This document shows positions 1-12,313 of a stretch of DNA of 64,000 nt, in pieces. A program made the position numbers and the translations under genes. Positions within the stretch are counted from its first letter, which is position 1; each line of letters opens with the position of its first letter. The notes beneath the pieces were generated by a model, which saw only the letters and a program-made list of their open reading frames with translations, ran no database searches and had not been told where the DNA came from. The stretch lies in contig VZQC01000265.1 in NCBI GenBank assembly GCA_009823505.1, forward strand, positions 1,166,436 to 1,230,435. The letters run 5' to 3'. This stretch comes from Rhizomys pruinosus. Its lineage: Eukaryota > Chordata > Mammalia > Rodentia > Spalacidae.

Positions 1-130
1 ACACATACACATACACACACACATACACACACACACATACACACACACACATACACACACACACATACACACACACACATACACACACACATACACATAC
101 ACACACACATACACACACACACACACACAC
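1..130. repeat. (CA)n / (CACATA)n microsatellite
   Basis: Almost pure alternating CA with regular CATA interruptions, running off the left window edge, so its true length is unknown. Confidence 0.97.
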
Positions 131-859
131 GCTTCACTTGTTTCATCTGTTGTTCTGATTCTTCTGTGGCCCCTGTCATCTTACTGTCAGTTAACCTTTC
201 CTAACCTGGTGTGAGGGGCACACTCCAGTGCTCTGATGGGTTCAGACAGCAGGGCTTGAACAAGGAAGCTCTGGCAAGCCACCTGTCCCAGGCGTTGGGA
301 GTACTGGGTAACCTCCAGTCCCCAAGGGTGATTCCAACCACTACGGGATTCTTGAAAGGAATACCCAGGCAATACTTGGCTACTTAGTCCAAATAAATAC
401 ATGGTGTGATGGCCACCTCTGAGGGGAAAGCCCCAAACTGGGCCACAGTAATTCTGTCTAAATTGAGATCAGCTCTCACTAATGAGCAGGGATCTCGAGT
501 AATCACTCGGGTAATTCACATCCCCTTTCTGGGTCATGGCTTTTCATCTGAGAAACTGAGACCCAGTACTTGATAGCTACAGGCTTTCATGTCCCACAGA
601 TGGGGCTCTGTGGGGATCAGCAGAGGCTCAAGTGACAGCACAGAGTGACTCCATCCTGAGAAAGCAAAGCCTCTGTGTGTCCCCACAGTCTTACGGCTCA
701 GTGCTTGTCAGGCCTCCCCTAAATGTCCTTCCTAGGATCAGCACACAGCAAGCAGCTTTCAGTGTTGACTGTCATCAGCATAATGACTTCCAAGAAAAGG
801 AAGCTGCTATGTAACAACACAGAATACGTGCTGATGATCAGAAAACCAGCTTTGAAGTA
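131..859. other. no gene or repeat recognised
   Basis: Mixed-composition DNA with only short chance reading frames. I see no splice-site pair around an open frame and no recognisable repeat. Confidence 0.5.
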
Positions 860-1005
860 AAAAAATCTGAATTTGGATTCCACCCCCACCAGTCACTCAT
901 TTGACCTCGAATGTGTGATTTAAAACATCTGATCCGGTGTCCCTTGATGTTAACATGGAGACAGTACTAACCTCACAGGTTTGTTGGAAGGAATAAGTCA
1001 GAAAA
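860..1005 (+). repeat. MIR-like ancient SINE
   Basis: The order of motifs follows the mammalian MIR core: a 'gacctcgaatgtgtgatttaa' type stretch, then an 'acatggagacagtactaacct' type stretch, then 'cacaggtttgttggaaggaa'. It is strongly diverged, as expected of a pre-rodent element. Assigned by recall of the MIR consensus, not by alignment. Confidence 0.5.
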
Positions 1006-1022
1006 ATACACACGCGCAAGAG

Positions 1023-1060
1023 CACACACACACACACACACACGCACACACACACACACG
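1023..1060. repeat. (CA)n microsatellite
   Basis: CA dinucleotide run with a single CG interruption, immediately 3' of the MIR-like segment. Confidence 0.95.
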
Positions 1061-1469
1061 ATGCCCAACTTCAGACAATAAATTACTTTTGGTATGCCTG
1101 ATGTCTATCCCACTCCGGGGTTCACCCTGGATTTCCATTCATAAATAACCATTACATGGCCTGGGTTATTAACTAATGTTCTGTCCTGGACCAAATTCTT
1201 AATGGGGCTCCTTTGAACCCATCTTCTATTCCTCAATGAACTGAAACTTTACCACAAATAATTCCACCTACACTAAGAGACTGGAGCAACCAGGACAGTT
1301 TCTACTCATTCAAGGCCATGTCTCTAACATGACACTCACCCCTCAAAATGCTTGTCCAAGAAAATCTCAGTGCTGTCAACACCTGTTGGTAGGTCCCTGG
1401 TCTTGATTTCCTATAGCCTTACATTTTTTAAAAAACACTTGCAATTATAAATCCTTCCCTACTCCTTTC
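1061..1469. other. no gene or repeat recognised
   Basis: Mixed-composition DNA with stops in all frames at short spacing; no repeat recognised. Confidence 0.45.
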
Positions 1470-1548
1470 TGGACTAGGGGTAGAGTGCTTGCTTGCATAG
1501 CATTTGTGAAACCTGGATTCCATCCCTATCACTAAAACAAAATAAATT
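1470..1548 (+). repeat. ID-like SINE, diverged
   Basis: tRNA-derived head with 'ggggtagagtgcttgc' (A box), 'catagcatttgtgaaacctgg' and 'attccatccctatcac' (B box position), followed by an A-rich tail. This is the ID layout of rodents. Several substitutions make it an old copy. Confidence 0.6.
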
Positions 1549-2250
1549 TAAAACAGGCTAAGATATAGATCTATCACCCAGCCATGTCTCCTCAAGAACC
1601 TCTGTGTAATGTACACAATTAAGCAATGCCTCTCTCATCTCTCAGTTCTCCTTGGTGAGTTAGCAAGATCCTAGCTTCAGTGGGCATCTTGTTCTAAACT
1701 GTAAACCTACTTAAGTCCAAAGAAAGGAGACATTTGATTCTCCTCCAAACAAACATCAATTAATATCTGAGATTTTATAAAGACATAGGCCACCCCTTAG
1801 CAGCCATTAGTTCCTCTCCTTTAGCATACCCAGCATTAAAAAGCCCCTATGTTCTGCTTAGGTAAATGAAGTCTCTTTGCCCTGACTGAACAGAGCTTGC
1901 TGTTTCAACAAGTGTCTGGTGAAAACTTTTAAGCATCATTAGCAAACCTTAAACCTCCAAGTGTCAGGTAACCTTCATAGGCCAATAAGCAAGATGCTGC
2001 CTCCTTTTCAGAGCAGGAATCCAGAGACAAGGACATAGAAGAAAAATTCAGGAGTTACAGCACAGTGAGGTAAGAGCCCACAGTGCATCTTGCCACTGGC
2101 ATCTCAATGTTCATGGACTAGCTGCATAATGGATTTGCTGTACAAACCTATGGCTGTTGCTCCACCAGAAAGCCAGAGGCTAGGAAGAAAGAACAAGCTC
2201 CATGAGCATAGAGACAATGCTTGACACTGTGCAGTGTGCTGAAACCTTTT
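1549..2250. other. no gene or repeat recognised
   Basis: Unassigned DNA; no coding signal and no repeat that I recognise. Confidence 0.4.
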
Positions 2251-2445
2251 AAAAAACAGACATTATGCTGGGTGTGGTGGCGCATGCCTTTAATCCCAGT
2301 ACTTGGAGGCAGAAGCAGGTGGATCTCTGCGAGTTCAAGGCCAGCCTGGTCTACAGAACGAGCTCCAGGACAGCTGGTATTAAAGGGAGACGCTGTCTCA
2401 AAAAAGACCAACCCCAAAAAAAAAAAAAAAAAAACAGACATTATG
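2251..2445 (+). mobile_element. B1 SINE with target duplication
   Basis: B1 body at 2268-2428 starts gctgggtgtggtgg, contains the 7SL-derived gcctttaatcccag motif and ends in a poly(A). It is bounded by a perfect 17-bp duplication, aaaaaacagacattatg, at 2251-2267 and 2429-2445. The short open frames here are SINE artefacts. Confidence 0.95.
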
Positions 2446-2610
2446 TTAATGAATATTCTTTGCTACTTAGGTAAATGGAAATATACACTCAAAAAAACTA
2501 CTTTCACTGACTAGATCTTACGAGGGAGCCATTAGTATCCTTCACGTGCAAGTCAGTAATTACAGCTCTAACAAGGATCATTTTGAGGGCTACAGATCTA
2601 CCAAATTAGA

Positions 2611-2761
2611 ATTTCAGAAACATCTGGGAATAGAGGTCGGTAGTAGAGTGCTTATCTAGCATATATGAGGCCCTGGGTTCAATTCCCTGCATCACATAAT
2701 AATAATAATAATTATAACAATAACAATAATAATAATAAAAATAAAATTATTATTTCAGAAA
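2611..2761 (+). mobile_element. ID SINE with (TAA)n tail
   Basis: ID head (gtagagtgcttatctagc, then ggttcaattccctgc) followed by an expanded TAA/AAT tail at 2696-2747. A 10-bp duplication, atttcagaaa, flanks it at 2611-2620 and 2752-2761. Confidence 0.8.
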
Positions 2762-3035
2762 AAGACAATGAACAAGCAGGTAGGGTAGGTTTTCTTGCCT
2801 ATGCTCCTATAAAGTAACTGATATTTAAAACAATTCTTTAGTAACATATTTTTCACAAACCAAATATCTTCAATAATATTTTCAAATGCTATAGAATTTA
2901 TTTGTGAGTTTATATTAATTCAAAATCAATACACATCGAAGGCCACTATTGTTCAGTATTCTATTGGTTATTTTACAATGTCATATATGGAAAAAGAGCA
3001 CCTACTCTAGTTGAATTAAGAATTTAGGAATAATT

Positions 3036-3260
3036 GGGGCTAGAGCAATGGCTCAGTGGTTAAGAGTACTGGCTACTCTTGCAGAGAACCCAGGTTCAAT
3101 TTCCACCACCCATATGGTGGCTAACAGCCATCCATAATTCCAGTTTCAGGGGATTTAACACCCTCTTCTGACCTCCAAGGGCATTGCACAACATGGGTGC
3201 ACTTACATACATGCAGGCAATATACTCATACACATAAAATAAGATAAAAAATTTTAAAAA
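3036..3260 (+). mobile_element. B3 (B2-superfamily) SINE
   Basis: Begins ggggctagagcaatggctca (tRNA-like A box), has ggttcaatttccacc (B box), then the B3-specific ctccagtttcaggggatt and ccctcttctgacctcc, ending in the acacataaaataa tail. It is diverged from the young copies elsewhere in the window. Confidence 0.9.
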
Positions 3261-4330
3261 CCAATTTAATAATAATTAAGGCCTTTTCGTTATCTAGCAA
3301 AAGGTCAGTATAACACTGATGTATCAGAGTAACCAAGGCAATTTTGAAGATATAACTCTTTTGAATTCTTTTTAAGTAGGTTTCTTAACTTTCTATACCC
3401 AATAAAAACTGTTAAGCTCTAAAGAAACTTTCATAAAAATTGAATGTTTTATGCTGGATCAACATTAATGAATGAAGCTAGATATTTTGTTTTCTGAATC
3501 ATAAACTCAAATGAAATGTGTCTCAATATTCCCAATTACAAAGACCAACACTGAAAACCATGGTATTATCATGAAATTGCTCTACATATGCCCCAGACAA
3601 TATCCTCTCTTGCCATCCTCTTGGTAGCCCACCAGAACCAGATGAGCAGACCCTGTTGCTGAGGACATCGCACAGCTCGATTGCAAGATACACTCTGGAA
3701 CTGAACTAGAAGCTTCCTCATCGATGACCAGCTTTCATAGTGCTAAGAGGCGTATTCGAACTCTTGAGAGAAAAGGCATCCCAGCTGTGAACAATTACGG
3801 CCAGGATACAACCTGCCAGCAAGGTGTGCCCACTGGACAGTGAATTGTTATGAGGGTAACCAAGTATTCTCTAATTGGAATGAGGCCCACTCCACAGGAG
3901 GGAATCCATGCCTAGGTAACACCAGGCTGGTTAAAAGTCCATTGCTGATGAGGCCTCAGGCCCCAGGAAGGAACTTACTAGCGTTGTTCAGCATGTCATG
4001 TCATGGCACCAAGCTGCCTTCTGAAGATCTGTTTATATCCATACAGAAACGTTATTCTTAGGTTTAATCAGAGAAGCTTATCTTTGCAATGAACAGCAGT
4101 GAATACAGAGACTCATGGCTGCTCAAGGCACTGAGCATAAGTGACTATTGAGTGCTCATCCCTAAACAGAACATGTATTTCAACCTGCAGGAAGACTCAG
4201 AGAACATCTCAGAACAAGGGGCAGAAAAAAAGGAAGAGCAGGGAGAAGGGCTGTAAAATGCCATCTTCTGAGCATGATCCAGCTGATGCAGTCCATGAAC
4301 TCTAGGCCTGCACAAGACTGGACCTGTGAA
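3261..4330. other. unassigned; probably old retroelement debris
   Basis: AT-rich DNA to about 3560, then mixed DNA. No gene signal. The short frame at 3840-4061 has no homology I recognise. The segment leads into an L1-3'-end-like stretch, so part of it may be an old retroelement. Confidence 0.3.
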
Positions 4331-4715
4331 ACAGTCAATCACATATCAGGAAGGGGCCCACCTGGGCCTACTCCCCTGCTCAACCACTGATAAATAATGG
4401 ATACTGAGGGAAGAGAAGACATCCTTTTCAGTTACATACCCACTGATGAGCCCACGAGGTTCCATGGTTAGTTCCAAACCCACGGTCGCACAGATGGCCC
4501 TGGTTAAATTCAAAGGGTTGCAAAACAAAACCCAAAGACATGAATGAGGGAAAGGGACTTGTAGGGAGACCAGAAGGTAAAAGGGGTTCAGAAGGGCTCA
4601 GAAAGGCCGGGGTGACAAAAATCAGAATACACTTTACACATGCATCAAATTGTCAAAGAATAAACTTGGGAAAAGTTAAAAGAAAAAAAATCGTTTTACA
4701 AATTTATTTTATTAC
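4331..4715 (+). mobile_element. possible old rodent L1 3' end
   Basis: The stretch has cccacggtcgcacagatgg, then gagggaaagggacttgtagg, then caaattgtcaaagaataaac and an A-rich end. These resemble 3' ends of old rodent L1 copies. Recognition is from memory and the family is uncertain; an ERV-derived segment is the main alternative. Confidence 0.3.
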
Positions 4716-5778
4716 AAGAAAAAATTAAACTAGCTGGCTCAAAAGAAAGCATTTTAAAAGGCCAATAATACAGCACCAAACTAATATCCTTTTATGTAGA
4801 ACAGCTTCATTTCTTAGCTATTAATGCACATTAGTAGAATTTCACATTATTTTCTGCCTTTCCTGTCTATTCTATGTGTCCTGAAGAGTCTTATTTATTC
4901 AAAAATATGAAACTTAGAGGTAAAATGTACACAATCAAGTATCTCTTTGCAACCTACATCAAATAAATACACTAATGATGCTGAAAACTGGCTTTAGAGT
5001 TCCACTCCCATCTAAAGACAGTTTACATCAAACCAACCTTTCCATGAAAAAGTTCAAGAAAAAAAATTACAAAAGTACAAATGATTCAATACGTTGGACA
5101 GCAGCCAAAGCACCAGTGAGTCCAAGGCCTTGGAGCAAAGGGACACCTCTCAAGTGTACCTGGCATTCTCTCTGCTGCTTTGGAGTTCACCATTGTCTGA
5201 GTACACCCGGATGGTAAAAGGCCTAGAACAGAGCAGCATTTTAAATATTTTGGCTCACCACACCAGGCATTCAAAACTTTGAATTCAGGTTTGCCAAAGC
5301 AGCTAGAAGAGGCAAAAGCCAAAAAAGGGGGACGTGTAGAGAATTGAGACCAATGTGACACACGCATTTGCTTGCAAGAATGCTAAGTAGTAACCCACAA
5401 CAAGCAAACCATGGCAAATGCGAGCCAGAATGTTAAGCAGAGGTTTGGAGGAATCTGCAGAGCTGGGGGCAGAAAAGTTGGAACCACTTCAACAGGGAGA
5501 AAGGCTTACTAAACACCTTGGATTTTCAGGTGGGATCTCAAACAACTATGCTCCATAAATAAAGCAAAACCTAAGTAAAACAGTCCTCGAAAAGAATGAA
5601 ATCTAGAAATCCATCTTTTTCATTTGTGTAGGAATGGAAATTATTCCTTCAGCATCATTCAGAAGAAAATTTAATGTTCTCTGAAAAAAGACATAATCCA
5701 GAGGCACCACAGTTTCCTCAATTTTAACTTTAACTTCTCAGTTTTATTTATTTATTTTTTATTTAAAACCCACAAATG
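4716..5778. other. unassigned; weak hint of a minus-strand 3' exon
   Basis: No recognised repeat. On the minus strand an open frame of about 44 codons ends at a TAG at 5603-5605. It is followed by about 700 bases without long frames and then AATAAA (plus positions 4894-4899). This could be a terminal exon with its 3' UTR, but both signals are common by chance in AT-rich DNA. Confidence 0.25.
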
Positions 5779-5873
5779 GCCAGGCATGATGACACATACC
5801 TGTAATCCCAGTATTCAAGAGGATAAAGCAGGAGAATCTTGAGGATGAGGTCAACCTGGGTTAGAAAAGACTC
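5779..5873 (+). repeat. old B1-like monomer
   Basis: Starts ccaggcatgatgacacatac and continues ctgtaatcccagtattcaag, the 7SL-derived left part of B1, with heavy divergence and a decayed right part. Confidence 0.55.
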
Positions 5874-5890
5874 TAAGAAAAGTCTTAGCT

Positions 5891-6345
5891 CAAGATCTTG
5901 AGAGATATCTCAGTGGTTAAGAATACTGGCTTCGGGGCTGGAGAGATGGCCTAGCGGTTAAGAGTGCACACTCCTCTTGCAGAGGACCCAGGTTCAATCC
6001 CCAGCACTCACATGGCGGCTGAGAACCGTCTTTAACTCCAGTTCCAGGGGAATCCAACGCCCTCTTCTGACCTCTGCAGCATTGCACAACACAGGTGCAC
6101 AGACCTGCATGCAGACAGTACATTCATACACATAAAGAATAAATAATAAAAAAAAAAAGAATAGTGGCTTCTCTTGCAAAGGACCTGAGTTCAGTTCCCA
6201 GTACCCACATAGCAGCTAACAACTGTCCATAACTCCAGTTCCATGGTATCTGATGCTGTCTTTTGACCTCCTCAAGCATTGCATGACACAGGTGCACTTA
6301 CATACTTCCAGGTAATACAGTCATATACATAAAATTTAAAAATAC
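5891..6345 (+). mobile_element. old B3 SINE split by a young B3
   Basis: The head at 5891-5933 (gagatatctcagtggttaag) resumes at 6157 and runs to about 6345 (cttgcaaaggacctgagttc, ccataactccagttccatgg). The interruption is a complete younger B3, so the order of insertion is clear. Confidence 0.85.
5934..6156 (+). mobile_element. young B3 SINE nested in an older B3
   Basis: Complete B3: ggggctggagagatggccta, ggttcaatccccagcactc, gaatccaacgccctcttctg and an A-rich tail. The flanking duplication is aagaatactggcttc (5919-5933) and aagaatagtggcttc (6157-6171), 14 of 15 identical. Confidence 0.93.
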
Positions 6346-7529
6346 AGGAAACATATTTTTTAAAAGATCCTATCTCAAACAACAACAAAGAAACACAGAT
6401 GACTAGAGACTAGACCAAATGCCCCAAACCTAGAGGAAAGGTGACAAAGAAGAAAAATGAGTAAGATATGGAAGTTACCAGACACGGACACTAAAAGAAC
6501 CTTGAAATGTTCGAGGAAACAGATAACAAATGAAAAGTGACAGCAGAGACTCAAAATCTGTTTTTTAAAAGAAAAGAAGAAAATTGAGCAAAAAATATAG
6601 CACTCAAAAACTAAATCAAATTGGCTTTGGCACCACAGAGAAAGGCAGCTGGCAAACCACTTACCACACAAAACACAAACCTAGACAGGCCTGTCAAGGA
6701 CAAATGGCTGGAAACGTGACTCAGTGGAGACAATCTGTGTAGCATGTGCAAGGCCCTGGGTTTGCTCTTCAGCAGTGCAAAAGACAGGAACAATTACTTC
6801 ATCACTGGGGAAGTTTCACATATAACAAACTAAGCTGCACTTGCTTATGTAAACTTAATGACCTTTGGGTAGCACAGATCAGTAGTGCTTCTGCATGGGA
6901 CTGCTCCCACTATGCCAAGTTCTCCCTGATTTCAAAATGGCATTCAATCAGAGTATAACAGAACATCCAAACCAACTTCAATGCCACAAGCAGGCTTGCT
7001 TGCTATGAAAGTTTGGCTAAGATGGTGGTATTAGTCACAGGCTGCAAGAAAGAGCCAGCAGATCGACTACTCTAAGATTGCAATCTTATTTGAGTAAGTC
7101 ACAGACTAACCAGATATTAAACAATGTTCTAGAGGTGAAGACTGTCACAAGAGGCTGAAACCTCTTCCTAGGTAGCCAGGGTTGACCAGATAGTGGGCAT
7201 AAGTGGAGACCGGAGTGACTCTAAGCAATTCACACGAGCATGGTCAACACAGTCTGTATATGCCCATACAGAATGCCTAAGAGTGCTCAATGGAAGAAAA
7301 GACAAATCCTAGACTTTAGAGGAACTGTCCACTTTACATGAGATACATCCTTGGAGAACAGGAGCCTCAAGACTTGAGATACTGGAGCACACCCTCTAAG
7401 TAAACACGGAGGAGAGATCCCTACATAGCTGGGCTTTACATTTCCCTTACATGAGAAAAGCAATTGATCAGATACATCCACAGCAAGAAGTCATGGGGAA
7501 GACAGACTTCAAAACCTGAGGACAAGGTT
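6346..7529. other. mostly unassigned DNA
   Basis: Apart from the ID-like element at 6706-6787 I see no recognisable repeat, no splice-bounded open frame and no promoter-like composition. Confidence 0.4.
6706..6787 (+). repeat. ID-like SINE, diverged
   Basis: Has gctggaaacgtgactcagtg, gtagcatgtgcaaggccctg and gggtttgctcttcagcagtg in ID order, then a short A-rich tail. Confidence 0.6.
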
Positions 7530-7730
7530 GTCAAAATGGCTTGGTGAGTGAAGGTGTTTGCTGCCACATATGAGGACTTAAGTTTGATCCCTGGACCCAC
7601 ATGGTAGAAGGAGAGAATCACCTCCCACAAGCTGTCCTCTGATCTTCACACATTTGCCATAGCATGTACAGACCCACATTCCTAACTCCCCCCACATAAA
7701 AAAACAAATAGACTTAAACATAATAAAAAA
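7530..7730 (+). repeat. old B2-superfamily SINE
   Basis: Order of motifs: atggcttggtgagtgaaggtg, tttgatccctggacccacat, ggtagaaggagagaatcacc, ctgtcctctgatcttcacac. The same subtype recurs at 13243, 53768 and 59507, in the last two followed by CA repeats. It differs from B3 in the middle segment. Confidence 0.7.
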
Positions 7731-8193
7731 TGTTTAACTTAGAACAGTTAAGTTACCAAACACATAACACTTATTGCCACCACCTTCATAAGGAAATTAC
7801 TCATAACACAGAGCTGTTCAAGTATATAACTAAAAATGATCAGCACTCATGAACAAGAAAATATGTGAAAAGAAATTTTAAAAAGCAGAATACACACTCA
7901 AGGGGGAAAGTAGTAAAAACTATGAGTCTCCAAAAATATTATTATAGGAAGTGTTCTTGAAAGTTTAAAAATCTAAAGAAGAATGTGAGATCAGTGAATA
8001 AGCTAATGGAAATTTTCAACAAAGAGAAGGTGCTTAAAAGAACCAAAGCAAAGTCCAGAAGTTGAAAAATTACAATAACTGAAATAAAAATTCAACATGG
8101 GCACTCAACAGTACATTTGGGGTGGCAAAATAAAGAATTAATGCATTAATATAAGACAAACTATCCAACCTAAAGAACAGAGAGAAAAATAAT
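7731..8193. other. unassigned A-rich DNA
   Basis: A-rich on the plus strand, possibly the decayed 5' part of the L1M-like copy that becomes recognisable at 8590. No gene signal. Confidence 0.3.
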
Positions 8194-8309
8194 CAAAGAA
8201 AGAAAGAGAGAAGGAAGGAAAGAAGGAAGGAAGGGACTAAAGGGGAGGGGAGGGAAGGGGGAAGCGGAGGGAGAGGGAGGGGGAAGGGAAGGGAGAAAGG
8301 AAAGGAAAG
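8194..8309 (+). repeat. purine-rich (GGAA/GAAA/GGGA)n tract
   Basis: About 115 bases of nearly pure purine on the plus strand, with GGAA, GAAA and GGGGA units; only a few pyrimidines interrupt it. Confidence 0.9.
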
Positions 8310-11300
8310 CGACTGGAAGGTAGGAAAAAATCAGGAAAGATGTTTTAATAATGTTTTTATTCATTCTTTGAGAAAGCCATAAATGCGTTTTCATCATGTT
8401 TATCTCCTCCATCCCCTCCTATAATTTCCCCCTGTGGAAAGATAGAAAGGAAAATCTCGATCAAGAGAAAAGTTATCACAGAGGAGCAAGGAGATTAAGG
8501 CTGCCTGCTCAACGAAGCCAGCAGAGGCGGAAGGTGGTGGAATGACACACTCAAAATGGGGGAAAACAGCTCTCAACTAATTGAGGAAAATTATTCATCC
8601 AATGACAAACAAGGATGAAGAAAATTTGTTATTAAAAGGTCTGTGCTACAGGAAGTGTTATAAGAAATCTCTTCATTATGAAAATTAATGGCATCAGACG
8701 TTAACTTGAATCCACAGCAAGAAATAAGGCCCAAATGTGAAATATGGAAATCGATGCAATTGTTTTGTTTTAGACATATATAGATGAAATGCATAAGAGA
8801 ATAAGAATCCAAAAGAGAGGGGAGAAAAGGTGCAAAGTTCATATGTATTAAGTGGCTGTGGATTGGTTTGAATTCCTATAGCAGCTACTAAGAAAATAAC
8901 AAACAGAAAACAAAACAGACTGTTAAAATGGCCCTCTAAAAATTGCAGTAAACACAAAGGCAGGATTAAAAAAATAGTACAAACAGGAAATATATAGAAC
9001 AGAAATACAAGAATGCAGGTATAAAATGGCATCAGTAACTATATTTAATATAAATGAATTAAGCATTCTACTCAAAAGATAAAGACTGGCTGATTACAAG
9101 ATGCACAAAACTAGGTTCAATGTACAAGGCATCCATCTTGACACAAATGGGTTGGAAATAAGCAGAGAATGACATACCAGGCAAACAGTAAACATTCGCT
9201 GAGATAGCTGTACCAACATCAAATAAAATGCTAGCTAAAGTAAAAAAGAACACTTCATAACAATAAACAAATCAATGCATAGGAAGATATAATGATCACA
9301 AATGTATAAACAATTGGCAACAGAACCCTAAAGCTCATAGGCAACAACTGCCAAACTTAGAAAAGGAGTCCACAATTCAACAGTAACAGCTGGAGATTTC
9401 AATACTCATTCTCAATAACTGACACACATTTGAGAAAAAAAATCAGTAAATACTTCAAACTGTCAACTAAATAGACCTAACGTTAGAAAACCCTGCTCAC
9501 TGGTTGTAGAATATATATGAGACACTGTTTGGGGTAAAACATCTGCTGTTCCACAAAAGAATCAAGAACTTTAAGTTTAAAATCATGTAAAATATATTTT
9601 CTTATCATAGTGGAATTATATTAGAGATCCATAACCAAAAGAAATGTAAATAACTATCAAATGTTTGGAAAGTAAACAACAGACATTTTCAAGGCCCAAG
9701 AATCAAAGAAAAAAATCAAAGGAATAGTAAACGTGTTTTCAACCAAATGAAAAGTGAAAAAATAAAATAACAAAAAACTTTCAGATATAAATAAAAGAAT
9801 TCCTAGGTCAAATTATACAACAGTGATATCTAATTAGAAAAGAAGCACAGCCATACATCAACAACCTAAGCTTCAACTTCAAGGAGATGGACAAAGAACA
9901 AATTAAATTCACAGTAAGCCAAAGGAAGGAAATAATAAATACAGGGTGCAGGGCAAATAATGGAGAACAAAAAGAAAAAGAAAAAAAACCCACAAAACTG
10001 AAAGTTATAAGTGAAAACAAACAAAATTGCCAAACCCTTATTTAAACTGACCAAGAAAATAAACAGAAAACAATGATCGAATATACAAATCAGAACCATC
10101 ACTTCCAGTCCATAGAAAGTAGACAGGTGAGATGGACAACTGCCTAAAAACCCTCCAACTGCCCCCCAAATCTTTTAACATGACAGATTATCTGAACAGA
10201 CCTACAGAAAGAGAAAAGATGAACTGATAACTAAAACTCTTCCCACAAAACAAACCCCAAGGTCATATGCTTCACTGGCAAATTCTATCAAGTATTTAGA
10301 GAAGAAATAAAAGCCATTCTTCCCAAGCTTTTTCAGAATATAAAGGAGGGAACACTTCTTTCAGAATATAAAGGAGGGGTCACTTCTGAACTTGTATTAT
10401 GAGGTCACTATCACCTTGACAACAAAGCCACATGGGGATATGAAAAGAAAACTACAGAACGTTGTCCATGACTATAGACCCAAAAGTCCTTTCAGAAAGT
10501 ATTAGAAACAAAATTTAGTAACACAGGGAAAGTAGAACATCCTTGTAACAGAAGGGTCAATTGAGGCATAACTCTGAAAAGAAACGTTGGCTTAAAGATG
10601 AAAACCCAATTGATGTGATCAAGTGAATTAATAGAAGAAAAGAGGTAAGTGTATAATCATCTCAATCCATGGACAAAAACACCTAAGAAAAGCCAACATC
10701 CACTGAACTTCCAACTCTCTAAATATACAATTACCCTCAACCGAACAAGGACCATCATGAAAAAACCTGCATAATATTATAATGGCCACAGACTAAATGC
10801 TTCCCCTTCAAGCTCAAAAGCAAAGCAAGGATGTATGTTTTACCATTGAAGAGAATATGAATGTCCTCTGTGTAACTTTAATTCGACACTGTGGAGACTG
10901 AAGTGCCAGTAGTCCAATAATGAGGAAAGAAGGAAACAGAAGCCAAAGAGGAAGAATCAAGTGAAAGATGTTGGAAGGGACAAAGTGCCTGGATTAGAAA
11001 GAGGAAAAGAAGAACTTTTTTTAATCTGCGGATTATATGGTCTTATGCAGACTGTACTAGGAAACTCACAAACAATTCTAAGGAACAATAGGTGAATTTT
11101 GCAGGGTTGCAGGGCACAGGATCAAATATAAGATCCAGTTCTATTTCTGCACATGAAGCTAGTCAGCATGCTAAACACCAGCAAGTACTAATACACAAAA
11201 CAAAATGACACAATGAAAATCATCAAAAAGAATAAAATCCTAATTAACAGACCTAGCAAAAGAAGAGCTAGACTTACATGCTGAAGACGATAATAATGAA

Positions 11301-11573
11301 AAATTTAAAAGGCCTAAAACAAGGAAAGGCTTTCCACATTCAAGAACTGCAAAACTCAACATTGTTAAAAGGTGAGTTTTCTGCAAATGATCTATGGATT
11401 CAGCACAACAATTTTATCAAAATCTCAGCAAGGATGTTTCTGGTATAAATTAGTAAACTTAATATTTAAATGGTAATGTATAGCATCTAAGAAAATCAAA
11501 GCCATTTTGAGGGGAAAAAACTAAACTAGAAGAAGTATAATACTTAATTTCAAATTAAAAAAAAAAGATTTAT

Positions 11574-11714
11574 GCTGGGTGTGGTGGTTCATGCCTTTAA
11601 TCCCAGCATTCAGAGGCTGAGACAGGCAATCTTTGTGAGTTCCAGGCCAGCCTGGTCTACATAGTGAGTTCTGTGCCAGCTGCAAATACAGGGAGACCCT
11701 GTCTCAAAAAAAGA
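11574..11714 (+). mobile_element. B1 SINE
   Basis: gctgggtgtggtggttcatg at the head, ccagcctggtctacatagtg in the middle and gggagaccctgtctcaaaaa at the end. A short gatttat duplication occurs on both sides. Confidence 0.93.
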
Positions 11715-11892
11715 GATTTATTTTTATTTCTGTGTATGTCTGTGTGAATTTATGTGTACCACATGCACGGAGATGACTGCAGAGGCCAGAAGAGGGCACT
11801 GGATCCTTTGGATATGGGTGTAGCAGACCACACCCAGGTCTGCTACAAGAGCAGTAAGTGCTCCTAACCACTTAGCCATTTCTCTAGACTCT
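11715..11892 (-). mobile_element. old B2/B3 SINE, reverse
   Basis: Reverse-strand order: tail at the left (tttatttttatttctgtgta), then gccagaagagggcactggat, then ccacttagccatttctctag (complement of the SINE head). Diverged from the young B3 form. Confidence 0.75.
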
Positions 11893-11938
11893 TCAATTTT
11901 AAATTTTTTAAATATAAGGTGATGGTGAGACACAGGAT

Positions 11939-12208
11939 GAAAAACACATGAGGGACTGAAGAGATAACCTAGCGGTTAAGAGCACCATCGCTCTTGCAGA
12001 GGACCCGGGTTCGATCCCCAGCACCCACATGGCGGCTAAGAACCGTCTGTAACTCCAATTCCAGGAGAACTACAGTTCCAGGGGAATCCAAGACTCTTCT
12101 GACCTCCACAGCATTGCACGACACGGGTGCACAGACCTGCATGCAGACAGTACATTCATATACATACAAAGATAAATAATAATAATAAAAAAAAGAAAAA
12201 CACATGAG
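11939..12208 (+). mobile_element. young B3 SINE with 14-bp duplication
   Basis: B3 body at 11953-12194 with gggttcgatccccagcaccc (intact B box) and the duplicated 'ccaggagaactacagttcca' region typical of the young copies here. Flanks: gaaaaacacatgag at 11939-11952 and 12195-12208, identical. Confidence 0.96.
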
Positions 12209-12313
12209 TGGATGGATAGATAACAGATTGGATAGACGGATATAGATGTATAAATAGAGATAGATATTAATAGAGATAAAGGTGGTCAATATCTGTATAT
12301 TAATATAGATAGA
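12209..12313 (+). repeat. imperfect GATA-rich tract
   Basis: Repeated gata, gatgga and tagata units with interruptions. Confidence 0.7.

Noticed and set aside
8170..8412. Minus-strand frame rich in Pro/Ser/Phe
   Set aside because: It is the complement of the GGAA/GGGA purine tract.
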